In this document: positions 6,015 to 13,609 of the stretch, piece after piece | How positions within the stretch are numbered: position 1 is the stretch's first letter | How the letters are laid out: each line of letters opens with the position of its first letter | Virus record (IMG/VR): IMGVR_UViG_3300025853_000441 | Location: 1 to 29,861 of that record | DNA: 29,861 nucleotides | Origin: a virus | Direction: 5' to 3' (one strand) | The notes under the pieces: model-generated | The model's input: only the letters and a program-made list of their open reading frames with translations | Told to the model about the DNA's origin: nothing | The model's database searches: none | Translations under genes and position numbers: made by a program

Positions 6015-6021
6015 CTGTCAA
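5993..6021 (-). promoter_or_regulatory. sigma70-type promoter of the leftward switch operon
   Basis: On the minus strand, TTGACA (6021-6016) is a perfect -35, followed after 17 bases by TAATGT (5998-5993) as -10. Transcription would start about 15 bases before the RHH gene at 5977. One 13-base operator repeat lies in the spacer and the second covers the -10, so binding there should repress this promoter. Confidence 0.7.
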
Positions 6022-6038
6022 ATATTGTTTGATATTTG
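6019..6038. promoter_or_regulatory. inverted-repeat operator
   Basis: The arms CAAATAT (6019-6025) and ATATTTG (6032-6038) flank a six-base centre. The left arm touches the -35 of the leftward promoter and the right arm lies ten bases before the rightward RHH start. It is a second operator type, distinct from the direct repeats. Confidence 0.6.
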
Positions 6039-6047
6039 TTTTAAAAA

Positions 6048-6302
6048 ATGTTTCATGAGGCTGTGGTCCAACGAGGCAAAGATAGGCGAGGAGTCCACTT
6101 CTACGTTGATAAAGCAACGGTTGAAGAGTTGGACGCTATTGCCAAAGCTACTCAGCGCTCAAGGACTCAGGTAGTTGAGATGGTGATTGCTGAAGCCTAC
6201 AAAAAGAGTCGTGAACAAGGTTTGCTAGAAGGGCCTCAGGGCTTGTTTCCTGAGCCTCAGCCAACTCCAGCAACCAAGAAGCGTAGGGTTCGAAAAGCTT
6301 GA
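6048..6302 (+). CDS. ribbon-helix-helix regulator, divergent partner
   Basis: The protein has 84 residues. A basic lead (QRGKDRRG) is followed by the strand VHFYVDK and helices ATVEELDAIAKAT and RTQVVEMVIAEAYKK, a ribbon-helix-helix DNA-binding fold in residues 14-55. The proline-rich, basic C-terminal tail ends KKRRVRKA. The ATG at 6048 has no visible Shine-Dalgarno and lies just right of the operators. It is the first rightward gene and is followed by attP and integrase, so it may autoregulate and influence integration as well as repress the leftward promoter. It is larger than the opposite 47-residue RHH protein and not an obvious copy of it. Confidence 0.8.
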   Translation: MFHEAVVQRGKDRRGVHFYVDKATVEELDAIAKATQRSRTQVVEMVIAEAYKKSREQGLLEGPQGLFPEPQPTPATKKRRVRKA

Positions 6303-6313
6303 CTGACTGCATG

Positions 6314-6332
6314 CCCCAAGCCTGCCTTGGGG
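6314..6332 (+). other. hairpin after the rightward regulator gene
   Basis: CCCCAAG (6314-6320) pairs with CTTGGGG (6326-6332) around a five-base loop, a few bases after the RHH stop. No T-run follows, so it is at best a weak terminator or an mRNA 3'-end stabiliser. Confidence 0.35.
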
Positions 6333-6363
6333 GGTAGGTCAAAACCTGTCCAACCATGATTTT

Positions 6364-6552
6364 GTGAATAACTTTGATGACATAGACAACCACGGGCCCA
6401 CATACATGAGGACCCAGCAGACCCATGTGCTACAGGAAGTAGAGGCACTGGTTGCAGAAGCAGTAGAGCAGGGTAAGGAGGGCTTTGCCGCAGTAGAACT
6501 TAGAAAAGCATTCCAAGCCCTAGCAAGGGCAAGGGCATTTCTGAGGGAATGA
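6364..6552 (+). CDS. small helical hypothetical protein
   Basis: This is a 62-residue protein from a GTG at 6364; an ATG at 6406 would give 48 residues. Neither has a Shine-Dalgarno. The conserved-looking part is a long amphipathic helix (VLQEVEALVAEAVEQGKEGF, then RKAFQALARARAFLRE). It lies between the RHH regulator and the attachment site on the same strand as the integrase. An excisionase or integration accessory role would fit the place, but no motif supports it. Confidence 0.45.
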   Translation: MNNFDDIDNHGPTYMRTQQTHVLQEVEALVAEAVEQGKEGFAAVELRKAFQALARARAFLRE

Positions 6553-6593
6553 AGGGACAGCAGGCGCTAGGCGGAACATAGAGACGCCTTGGG

Positions 6594-6650
6594 CTTGAGG
6601 TCGTAGTGGGAGATAATCCCGTGAAGGTTCGAATCCTTTTAGCCGCACCA
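6594..6650 (+). other. attP: attP core: 3' half of a tRNA-Leu gene with CCA end
   Basis: The segment contains a tRNA-Leu-like long variable arm (GGGA...TCCC), a T arm GAAGG-TTCGAAT-CCTTT, an acceptor strand TAGCCGC, discriminator A and encoded CCA. A GAG anticodon-like triplet lies at 6597-6599 but its stem does not pair. The 5' half is degenerate: the matching acceptor GCGGCTA is missing, although GGCGGAAC...AGACGCC upstream still resembles a D arm. This is the usual design of a phage attachment site that rebuilds the 3' part of a host tRNA-Leu after integration. The integrase begins 33 bases downstream. Confidence 0.75.
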
Positions 6651-6682
6651 TAGAAACACACCTCTCCAGTCAGGACCTATCC

Positions 6683-7543
6683 GTGGTCCAAGACGTGTGG
6701 GCCCATGACCTCTCCCTGGTAGAGGTCTGGCGGGCCTACAAGCGCCTGCACCTTGTTGACTCCCAAGCCTTTGCCAGTCTTATCCCCATGTATCTGCAGC
6801 ACCTGGAAGACATGGGCAGAACCCCTGCCTACATCAAGTCCATGGGCTGGGTTTTGGGAGAGTTGGCTCGGCATGTTGGTGCCTCAAAAACCCTCGCTTT
6901 TCACACTACCAGAACTGTGCAGTCATGGCTTTCTGAGACCAAAAACGCACGGCACAAGGCCACCCGATTGAAGACATTCTATCTGTGGGCCAGGGACAAC
7001 CACCACATGGTAGAGGTGCCCAAGCTTAACCTGCCAAAAGTGAGCACCAAGGACACTCAATTGGGCTTCCTAACCATCCCAGAATGTGCCTCGTTAATCA
7101 GCGCCTGCCCTTCAGAACTTCAAGGGCACCTCTGGCTCAGGCTGTGCATGGGCTTGAGGGTAGCAGAGGCGGGCAGGGTGGAGGACTTGGAGGAGCGAGA
7201 CGGCTTCCTCATAGTCGGGGCCAAGGCTGCCAAGACTCGCACAAGGCGGGTCATTGAGCTATTGCCTGGGCATGTGGGTTGGTGGCTAAAGGTGCGCCCG
7301 CTCAAGTCCCTTCGTGAGCGCTTTGAGGCTTTGCGCCATGAGGCAGGCCTCACCCACTGGCCCAATAATGCCATGAGGCACACAGCAGCCAGCCACTGGC
7401 TCAACTACTACCAGGACGAGGGCAGGGCAGCTCTGCACCTGGGCAACTCGCCCACCATGCTACACAGGCACTACAAGGCATTGGTCACCAGGGCTGACTC
7501 TGAAAAGTTCTTCAAATTGTGGGAAATAAACTCCCAGGGCTAA
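6683..7543 (+). CDS. int: tyrosine recombinase / phage integrase
   Basis: The protein has 286 residues. The N-terminal SAM-like core-binding part (about 28-105) is followed by a catalytic domain with R159 (GLRVAE), K184 (AAKTRTRR), R232 in NAMRHT and nucleophile Y264 in HRHYKAL. The usual first histidine of HxxR is N229, and the second His/Trp position is N255 (LGNSP). I recall this N/N variant from integrases of Verrucomicrobiota and relatives. The GTG at 6683 has a weak CAGGA upstream. It lies next to the tRNA-derived attP and catalyses integration and probably excision. Confidence 0.93.
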   Translation: MVQDVWAHDLSLVEVWRAYKRLHLVDSQAFASLIPMYLQHLEDMGRTPAYIKSMGWVLGELARHVGASKTLAFHTTRTVQSWLSETKNARHKATRLKTFYLWARDNHHMVEVPKLNLPKVSTKDTQLGFLTIPECASLISACPSELQGHLWLRLCMGLRVAEAGRVEDLEERDGFLIVGAKAAKTRTRRVIELLPGHVGWWLKVRPLKSLRERFEALRHEAGLTHWPNNAMRHTAASHWLNYYQDEGRAALHLGNSPTMLHRHYKALVTRADSEKFFKLWEINSQG

Positions 7544-7600
7544 TGTTTCCCTTGACACGCTGAAAATGGGCCCAAGTGCCTTTCACTCGCACTTTTTACT

Positions 7601-7615
7601 CCCGCAAGCGGGTTT
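7601..7615 (+). terminator. small terminator-like hairpin between converging operons
   Basis: CCCGC (7601-7605) and GCGGG (7608-7612) with loop AA are followed by TTT. It lies 57 bases after the integrase stop and before the end of the converging late operon. The stem is short and the T-run weak. The rest of 7544-7737 shows no gene; a 7-base inverted repeat (7710-7716 with 7740-7746) spans the end of the late operon. Confidence 0.4.
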
Positions 7616-7737
7616 CATAGCGTCATTTCACTCCCTGGAGCTAAATCATGGGTGTTTTTGTGGCTCAAGGGGGCTTTGTTTTAATATGGTAAAATTGTGC
7701 TTAACCCAGAAGTGGTTTGATTGGATAAGCCTAATGC

Positions 7738-8058
7738 TTACCACTTTCCAAGCGGGCACCCCCAAGCCTCAAGCGCTGCCTTAAAGCGCAGCACACACCC
7801 GCACTGACTGCAGCGCTCAAACTTGCTCCCCTTGTCCATCAAGTGGGGGCATGTTCTGCATATAGCCAAGCGCCTTTCCTTCTCCTCCCTGCCTGCAGCC
7901 TTGAACCCCCCTTGCAGGAGTTCCTTGGCTGACTCAATCAGGCTTTTAGCCATGACACCCACACTTGGGGCCTTGTCTTCTTTGACACGGGTCAGGCCTG
8001 GGTTGCGCTCAGTCTTGGTGAATGATACCCGTCTAGGTCCCCTTGGTTCTGTCGTCAT
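7738..8058 (-). CDS. phage zinc-ribbon protein, last late gene
   Basis: This is a 106-residue protein with a basic N-terminus and a C-terminal zinc-binding module: C67-x2-C70, C83-x2-C86-x-C88 and C101 in the ending CPLGKW. This C..CP...C..CGC...CPLGKW arrangement recurs in small proteins at the end of phage structural operons; its role is not established. The start overlaps the FN3-like gene by 26 bases. It is the last leftward gene before the terminator-like region facing the integrase. Confidence 0.75.
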   Translation of the reverse strand: MTTEPRGPRRVSFTKTERNPGLTRVKEDKAPSVGVMAKSLIESAKELLQGGFKAAGREEKERRLAICRTCPHLMDKGSKFERCSQCGCVLRFKAALEAWGCPLGKW

Positions 8059-8500
8059 ACCTGAATTGGGTCCGCTGTTCGTGCATTATTCTATGTTCAG
8101 AGGCTAGGGCAATGGAGGCGGTGTCATTGCTGTAGGTGTTGCTGACAGTAACCGTGCCGCTTGAGGTGTTGAACTCATGGTCTAGGGCCCCCACGGTCTG
8201 CACGTTGCTTGTCGTGAGGTCTGGCATGGTGGCAGTGTCATACAGCCCACTTGCCTCTCCTGCAGAGTCCCATGCCTTGAGCAGGTAGTCATATTCCAGA
8301 GGTGAGCTACCTGACCCAAAATTGCTGACATAGTCCGTGAAGCTGAAAGTCCCACTGTCCCCTTCAAATACCATACGGTAAACAGAGCCCGTGCTCAACT
8401 TCCTGTAGACCCTGTAGGTGGTTGCACCAGCGCTTGTCCAGGTGCATAGCACTCTGCCAAGGTTCGCATATACCACAAAGCTTGAGGGGTTGCTTGCCAT
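8033..8500 (-). CDS. fibronectin type III-like structural protein
   Basis: The protein has 155 residues. The first 90 read as one FN3-like beta-sandwich: alternating strands such as GRVLCTWTSAGATTYRVYRK, TFSFTDYVSN and YDYLLKAWDSAGEASG. The rest is serine/threonine-rich strand sequence with a charged end. FN3 domains on virions usually mediate weak surface attachment. The ATG at 8500 overlaps the stop of the 1242-residue gene as TAATG. It probably works with that protein as a virion surface or fibre-tip component. Confidence 0.65.
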   Translation of the reverse strand: MASNPSSFVVYANLGRVLCTWTSAGATTYRVYRKLSTGSVYRMVFEGDSGTFSFTDYVSNFGSGSSPLEYDYLLKAWDSAGEASGLYDTATMPDLTTSNVQTVGALDHEFNTSSGTVTVSNTYSNDTASIALASEHRIMHEQRTQFRYDDRTKGT

Positions 8501-11500
8501 TATGTTTTCAGTGGCACAGTGACAAAGGCTTGAGCGCTGGAGGCATATATTGCTCGCCTACCCTCTGCAAAGGTTCCATTACCACCAGAGCCTGTGCCCC
8601 CAGTGTCCACGTAGTCAGACACAGGCACGTCTGGTGCCTCCACCTCACCCCCGTTGCTGACTTCACAGGTGTTGTAATAGACAATGCCTGAGGAGTTGGT
8701 TGATGGGTTGGGAGTCTCCACCCAGTCATGGTAGGACCCGTCGTGGTAGTAGTCGTCTGGGTCTGTGCTGTTGCCCACCCACCCGTTGTAGCTATTAGCC
8801 ACTGCAGTTTTAATGGTGGGCGTGGTGCTGTAGCCATTGGCCACCCCAAAACCAAGCTTGCTAGTGTCCTGCACCAGGGTGGCAAGGTCTGGGTGCATGG
8901 CGTCAGTGGCAAACCTGTCTAGGCCCACCGTAAACTCACCGTCCTGCCTGTCACACTCTAGCACACAGTTGCCAGCAGAGTCTTGGTCAATACGGCAGCG
9001 CTTGGTGGTAACCAGTCCAGGGTAGGAACTGGTTTGCCATGACCCATAGGTCTTGCCTGTCCAGGTTGGGGTGGAGGTTAGGTTATTTGCCCACACTGCA
9101 CCCCCTGAGCAGTTTGGGGTTGCCTCATTGCTTCGAATGGACCCGTTAATGACTTGCTGGCTGACTGAATAGTTTATGGTTCGGTATTTGAAGCTTAAGG
9201 GCAGGTAGAGCCTCGCCTTGGTCAGCAGGTTGACTGCCCTGGATATCTGGTTGAAGTGGTCAGCATAGGCAGGCTGCCCTGGCAGTGGGCCATGCCCTTT
9301 GACCTCGTCAGTCCTTAAGTCACTTGTCAGGCTTCTAAAGTGCTGCTTGGAGTTTGCCTGCAGCATGAGGTTTTCAAACGTGTAGTCATAGAGACGTTTG
9401 TCCTCACAGGTAGCCAAGCTTGTCACTGGGTCAATGGTTTCTAGTTGCTCGGCAGTGCTGGCTGAGTCTACATACCCTTCACAAATACTCCTTAAAATGG
9501 TTTCGGCCCATGACATATGCTCGGTTTTCATGAGCGTGTCTGTGGAGTCATAGCTAGAGTTGCCGTCCTCATACACCTTGGGCAGGAGTTGCGTGAAGAA
9601 GAAGCGAGGCATGCAGGCCCCGTTAATGGCTGTGTCAAAAGGGGCGTCTGGGGCTGTGTCTCCTATGCGCTGCCCACAGTTGGCTCCATTGTCCACCACA
9701 TAGCGCAAGTATTCCACCACGGCATTTTCGTCTGTGCGGTAGCCCCCATAGGTTGCCCCTGTGCTGTCGCTTGAAATGTAGCTTGCCCTGCTTGCTGAGG
9801 TGTTTGCAATGGTTCCTGGGGCGTCCTCGTTATGGTCCAACCTTGTGGTGAGGGTTATTTTAATTTGCGGCAACTGGTTAGGGCCCGCAGGCTCCACTCG
9901 TTGAGCACTCTCAATTTGGTAGTCAGGCCTGTAAATTTTGCACGACTTCCAGTGCCCTCTCATGCCCGTGCAGTTGCCCTCACTGCCGTCCTCCTCCAAT
10001 GGGTCGCACACGTCATTGTTTGGGCTGCCGTCACCGTTTGCCTGGGCTATGAGGTTGCCGCTTGCGTTGTAGCCCTCGTCTGGTGTGTGAGTGCCCAGCA
10101 GGTAGCGGTAGCCTGGGGGGTTTTCTGAGCGTTGCAAAATGCCAGAGGGCAGGGGGGTGACATGCTTGAGGATTTCCTTGGCATAAGCTGGGCTTGGGCT
10201 TGTCCAGGCTTGGCTCCACATGGCGCACCTGTCATGTTTATAGCCTATTATGTCTGTGTAACTGTCAGGCTTGTAAGCGCTGGACTCAGAGGGCTTGTAG
10301 GACATGCTTTCCATGTGCATGAGCCAGCGGTTGTCATAGCCTGCAGGCTCTGCTGTGGCCCTTATGCCCTCATTCTCATACACCTCCTCACTTCCTGCTT
10401 TGGTGTAGGTGTCCACACCAGACACTGCTGTGAATGTGGAGCCTGCGTTGACTGTGCCACCGTTGTAGGTAATGGAGGTTCCACCCACCACCTTGTAGGT
10501 CCTGCCTGCTATGAGGTTGCCTGAGGTTATGATTGAGTTGCTAGGGCCCAGTCCGTCAAACATGTCAGCCACAGACAACCCGAAAGCCTCCCGCTTGAAG
10601 TAGAAAACAGACTTGCCTGCCCCGTTAACCTCATAGCCAAGCAGCCCATGGCGGTCCACCATTTTGAGCCTTGAGGAAACCTCCCTAGCTACCGCCCTGT
10701 AGACAGGGTTTGCATTGAGGGCCGTGTTGTCATCAGCCACGTCTGCCCTGTTCGGGTTGTGCACCATTCCATGCCTAAAGTAGGCATCAGAAATGTCTTT
10801 AGGCGTGGAGGCGTCTTTGCCTTCAGCGTCATACGCTAGGTTGCTGGCAGAGCCTAACCTCAGCACTAGGTAGGCGTCCTCATTGCTGGGCAGGTATTCC
10901 ATTAGCTCAGCACACTCAACCTCCAGCACGTCAGAGGCACCCATGGAGTCCAGGCACCTGACAGACACAGTGCCGTTGTGTGGGCTTGCAAACCACTCGC
11001 TTTTCGAGTCGTCCCCATTGGGCAAGGTTACAGTTGTAACTACAGCCCCGTCTACAAGCACCTCAAAGCGCTTTTCCCCTGTGCCTCCCTGGCGCTGCAC
11101 TAGCACACCTGCAAGACAAAAGCCTGAGGCAGTAGCGAAGCTTGTGGAGGAGGTTGCATTGAGGGTGCCCAGAGCGTTGGCGCTGGTGTTACTGCCCCAG
11201 TTGAAAATATTGTAGACTGCGTCCACACCTCCGCTGCCATTGGCTACACCACGGGCAGGGGCTAGGAAGTATTGCTGTTGGAGGAAAGTGTCAAAGTCAA
11301 AGGCCTTGTCCTGCACCTTGTAGCCACTTGCTGCCTGCTCGGCTGCAGTGCCTCTGAATGGCTGAATAAAGTAGTTGAGTGCCCTGTTGAGTTGCTCACC
11401 GTTTGGGTGTTTGAGGTAAGCATCAGAGGTGTAGGGCCCTTCTGTGTAGTCCGACACAGGCAGCCTTGTTACCGTGCCGTCCCAGTTGAGGAGAATGTAG

Positions 11501-12228
11501 TCCTTCTGCCCCCTGTAGTAGGAGTAGACACCAGAGCCAGGACAGGTGCTGTAGGTGGTTGTTGTGCTGGTGCTGGTGTTGGTGAATTTGAGGGTGTAGT
11601 CAGGCAACTCTGAATAGTTGCTGCACTGGCCCTGGTATTCTGGGCCAGCCATGAAGCCTCCATAACTCCTGTGGACCCAGTGGTGGAAGCCCATGGAGAA
11701 ATGAGCCCTTGCTGCCACCAGTGCATTGGCGTAGGAAAGGTCGTCTAGGTTGGTTTCAAGCACTGCCCCCCTTTGCTCAATGCCCACCGCCCACTTGCGT
11801 GAGTCATTCAGCGGGTTGCCTCCCGTGTCATGGAGGAGCACACCTTGCCCGTCTGCACTGTCGTAGGAGAGGCGGGCAGCCTCGCTTTTTATGTCTTGGG
11901 AAGGGTTACCAAAGACGAAGCCGTTTATGGGGTTTGAGAGGCTGGCACCCTCAGGCTGGCCTGCAGCAACTACAGGAAAAGTGTGGCTTGTGTCTACGTG
12001 AGCGTAGATTTTCCACCACTCGTCCTCAGGGGCGTAGCTGAAGCCAGAGGCGTCAGGGTTGCGTAGGTTTCGGAAAAGGCTGTGCCACAGCCAGTGCAAC
12101 CTCCATGTGGGGTCTGCCACACCCTTAGAAAGCCTGTCATTGAGTGCGTCACAAAGCCCATTCCACTGAGAGGAGGTAATTGCTGCACCCTTGGCAACCG
12201 TGGGCGCTTCTGTGTATTCCAGCGCCAT
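8500..12228 (-). CDS. giant virion structural protein, probable host-contact protein
   Basis: At 1242 residues this is the largest gene, about one eighth of the genome. No enzymatic domain is recognised. It opens with a short helical segment (SSQWNGLCDALNDRLSKG), continues as Asn/Ser/Thr/Tyr-rich, strand-type sequence with many scattered cysteines, and has near residues 570-620 a LIAGRTYKVVGGTSITYNGG...AGSTFTAVSG module that I know from marine phage surface proteins. It follows the fibre and lysis-like genes and precedes an FN3-like gene. An adhesin, receptor-binding or capsid-fibre role is likely. An embedded lytic domain cannot be excluded by eye. Confidence 0.7.
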   Translation of the reverse strand: MALEYTEAPTVAKGAAITSSQWNGLCDALNDRLSKGVADPTWRLHWLWHSLFRNLRNPDASGFSYAPEDEWWKIYAHVDTSHTFPVVAAGQPEGASLSNPINGFVFGNPSQDIKSEAARLSYDSADGQGVLLHDTGGNPLNDSRKWAVGIEQRGAVLETNLDDLSYANALVAARAHFSMGFHHWVHRSYGGFMAGPEYQGQCSNYSELPDYTLKFTNTSTSTTTTYSTCPGSGVYSYYRGQKDYILLNWDGTVTRLPVSDYTEGPYTSDAYLKHPNGEQLNRALNYFIQPFRGTAAEQAASGYKVQDKAFDFDTFLQQQYFLAPARGVANGSGGVDAVYNIFNWGSNTSANALGTLNATSSTSFATASGFCLAGVLVQRQGGTGEKRFEVLVDGAVVTTVTLPNGDDSKSEWFASPHNGTVSVRCLDSMGASDVLEVECAELMEYLPSNEDAYLVLRLGSASNLAYDAEGKDASTPKDISDAYFRHGMVHNPNRADVADDNTALNANPVYRAVAREVSSRLKMVDRHGLLGYEVNGAGKSVFYFKREAFGLSVADMFDGLGPSNSIITSGNLIAGRTYKVVGGTSITYNGGTVNAGSTFTAVSGVDTYTKAGSEEVYENEGIRATAEPAGYDNRWLMHMESMSYKPSESSAYKPDSYTDIIGYKHDRCAMWSQAWTSPSPAYAKEILKHVTPLPSGILQRSENPPGYRYLLGTHTPDEGYNASGNLIAQANGDGSPNNDVCDPLEEDGSEGNCTGMRGHWKSCKIYRPDYQIESAQRVEPAGPNQLPQIKITLTTRLDHNEDAPGTIANTSASRASYISSDSTGATYGGYRTDENAVVEYLRYVVDNGANCGQRIGDTAPDAPFDTAINGACMPRFFFTQLLPKVYEDGNSSYDSTDTLMKTEHMSWAETILRSICEGYVDSASTAEQLETIDPVTSLATCEDKRLYDYTFENLMLQANSKQHFRSLTSDLRTDEVKGHGPLPGQPAYADHFNQISRAVNLLTKARLYLPLSFKYRTINYSVSQQVINGSIRSNEATPNCSGGAVWANNLTSTPTWTGKTYGSWQTSSYPGLVTTKRCRIDQDSAGNCVLECDRQDGEFTVGLDRFATDAMHPDLATLVQDTSKLGFGVANGYSTTPTIKTAVANSYNGWVGNSTDPDDYYHDGSYHDWVETPNPSTNSSGIVYYNTCEVSNGGEVEAPDVPVSDYVDTGGTGSGGNGTFAEGRRAIYASSAQAFVTVPLKT

Positions 12229-12238
12229 GCAGGTAGGC

Positions 12239-12628
12239 CTAGCTCATGGTGTAGCGCTTAATGACTAGAGCGCTGCAGTCTGACCCACTGACGTCCAGGT
12301 AAACATACCCGTCAGCCTTTTTGTAGCGGGAGTCTAGGTTGACCAGGAAAATGGAGTTAGCATTAACCGTGTAGGTTTTGTCCGTGAAGGTGACGCCAAG
12401 CTTGCTGTATTCGGTGGGCTCTTCTAGGACAATGGTGAAAGTCCTGCTTGCTGCGTTGTCATTTCGAAGCAAAAGCCACCCAGCGGAGTTGAACTCAAAA
12501 TAAATACCATTGCCTGACCCGCTTGTCAGGTTCACGTATTCAAGGGAGTCAGTCACCTGCAAGCCTGGGCCACCTAGCCCAGAGGTGGAGAAGTCTTTGA
12601 AAAATGTCGTGTTGTGAAGTGTGCTCAT
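12239..12628 (-). CDS. small beta-rich structural protein
   Basis: This is a 129-residue protein of short strands and turns (GNGIYFEFNSAGWLLLRNDN; TYTVNANSIFLVNLDSRY; GYVYLDVSG) consistent with a jelly-roll or fibre-tip domain. The start overlaps the lipoprotein stop as ATGA, and its stop lies ten bases before the 1242-residue gene, suggesting they are expressed and perhaps assembled together. No family is recognised. Confidence 0.65.
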   Translation of the reverse strand: MSTLHNTTFFKDFSTSGLGGPGLQVTDSLEYVNLTSGSGNGIYFEFNSAGWLLLRNDNAASRTFTIVLEEPTEYSKLGVTFTDKTYTVNANSIFLVNLDSRYKKADGYVYLDVSGSDCSALVIKRYTMS

Positions 12629-13080
12629 AGTTTGCCTAGAATGCTTTTAATAAGGGCCCAGGTGCCTGCTGCTTTTTGCTGCGTCTTGAGGTTGCCCAGA
12701 ATGTTTTCCAGCTTGCCCTTAGCATTGGACTTGCCCAGAGCTGCCTTGAATTCCTGAGCTGCCTCCACACCACTGACTGCCGCTTTCTTCCACTGCCGCC
12801 CACGCACAAATGCACCCACGCTGAGCAGGGAGAGCAGAGCAGTGGACACTATACCACCTAGGGGTTGAGGGGCAATCTGCCCACCTATGGTGACGCCTGC
12901 CTCAATGTTTGGCTTGGTTACCCAGTTGGTGGTAGTGACAGGCACCCCGTCAATGGTTTGGGTGCTTACCTCAGCCTCATACACCCAGTCCCCAACAGAC
13001 TTGAGTTGAGTGCAACCAGACAAGGCAACAAGGGCCCCACATAGGAGGGCTATTTCAAGAAGGTTTTTTAGTCTTTTCAT
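12625..13080 (-). CDS. lipoprotein with internal membrane segment, possible lysis protein
   Basis: The protein has 151 residues. Basic MKRLKN, a hydrophobic stretch and lipobox L20-S-G-C23 form a clear lipoprotein signal. A second hydrophobic segment at about 73-92 (PLGGIVSTALLSLLSVGAFV) is followed by basic residues and a helical, lysine-rich C-terminus. It directly follows and overlaps the holin-like gene. Phage lipoproteins next to holins are often outer spanins, but those normally lack a second membrane helix, so the lysis role is only a suggestion. Confidence 0.7.
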   Translation of the reverse strand: MKRLKNLLEIALLCGALVALSGCTQLKSVGDWVYEAEVSTQTIDGVPVTTTNWVTKPNIEAGVTIGGQIAPQPLGGIVSTALLSLLSVGAFVRGRQWKKAAVSGVEAAQEFKAALGKSNAKGKLENILGNLKTQQKAAGTWALIKSILGKL

Positions 13081-13252
13081 TTCGTTTTCTTATGAAGTCC
13101 AACCAAGCAGACCCTGCCTTGGCTATGGTGTAGGCGAAGGTGGCAAACCCAATGCCAAGCCTGAGCCACTCGTCCATTGTGCTGCCTGACACTGTGAAGC
13201 CTATTGCCCCCACTAACCCCACTTTTAGGCTTTCAGTCCAGGTCTGCTCCAC
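13055..13252 (-). CDS. holin-like small membrane protein
   Basis: This is a 65-residue protein with two hydrophobic segments (about 9-22 and 29-46), an intervening acidic WL-containing turn and a highly basic C-terminus (IRKRNEKTKKP). This is the topology of small class II-type holins, which form membrane lesions at the time of lysis. The GTG at 13252 lies just after the upstream stop; no better start exists upstream. It overlaps the lipoprotein gene. No endolysin lies beside it, which is unusual. Confidence 0.65.
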   Translation of the reverse strand: MEQTWTESLKVGLVGAIGFTVSGSTMDEWLRLGIGFATFAYTIAKAGSAWLDFIRKRNEKTKKPS

Positions 13253-13256
13253 TCAC

Positions 13257-13586
13257 TCAGGCCCAGACTCTTGCTGGGGTGTTAGGGGTTACGGCATAAG
13301 CTTCCAAGGCAGTAGTGTCCTCGCCAGGAAGCGCTCTGACATTGACGTGGTAGAGCGGGCTGTAGACTGGGGCAACTAACTCCTCGCCCGTCTCAGGGTC
13401 ATACTGGCCAACCTGCTCAGCAATGAGGGGCAGGGTGTCAATGTTGCGGAAGTTGGGCCTCAACTCAGTCTCAGTCACCACTGGGTTTTCTGGGTCAGTG
13501 TTGTCCCAGGCAATAGGTGTGTCTGTGTAGAGCACACCCTCAGCAGTGGCTTTGTCTGGGAATGCTAGGTAGTAATCTGTGAACAT
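13257..13586 (-). CDS. small conserved tail-region protein
   Basis: The protein has 109 residues beginning MFTDYYLAFPDKATAEGVLY, with an RPNFRNIDTLPLIAEQVG core and a final segment SPLYHVNVRALPG. Proteins of this pattern (aromatic start, NID, then a HVNVR end) occur beside tail fibre genes in many phages and lack a known function. It lies between the 613-residue fibre gene and the holin-like gene. Base usage here looks like the rest of the genome, so the foreign-looking fibre cassette seems to end just before it. Confidence 0.6.
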   Translation of the reverse strand: MFTDYYLAFPDKATAEGVLYTDTPIAWDNTDPENPVVTETELRPNFRNIDTLPLIAEQVGQYDPETGEELVAPVYSPLYHVNVRALPGEDTTALEAYAVTPNTPARVWA

Positions 13587-13609
13587 AGATTGAGTGTCTG
13601 TTGCTAGAA

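Noticed and set aside
6148-6426. 92-residue minus-strand reading frame opposite the 84-aa RHH gene
   Set aside because: It is the antisense shadow of a clear RHH gene and has no supported start.
6571-6650. Complete functional tRNA-Leu gene
   Set aside because: The 5' acceptor strand and the anticodon stem do not pair with their partners; only the 3' half is tRNA-like, which fits an attachment site.
7710-7746. Inverted repeat at the end of the late operon as a terminator
   Set aside because: Seven-base arms with a 23-base loop and no T-run; too weak to call.
7566-7784. 72-residue plus-strand reading frame after the integrase
   Set aside because: It runs through the terminator-like hairpin and into the antisense of the zinc-ribbon gene; composition is not protein-like.
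9832-10524. Plus-strand reading frames of 98 and 130 residues within the giant structural gene
   Set aside because: Antisense shadows with repetitive valine/cysteine-rich translations and no ribosome-binding sites.
8500-12228. Diversity-generating retroelement target
   Set aside because: No reverse transcriptase gene and no near-repeat template region were seen in the window.
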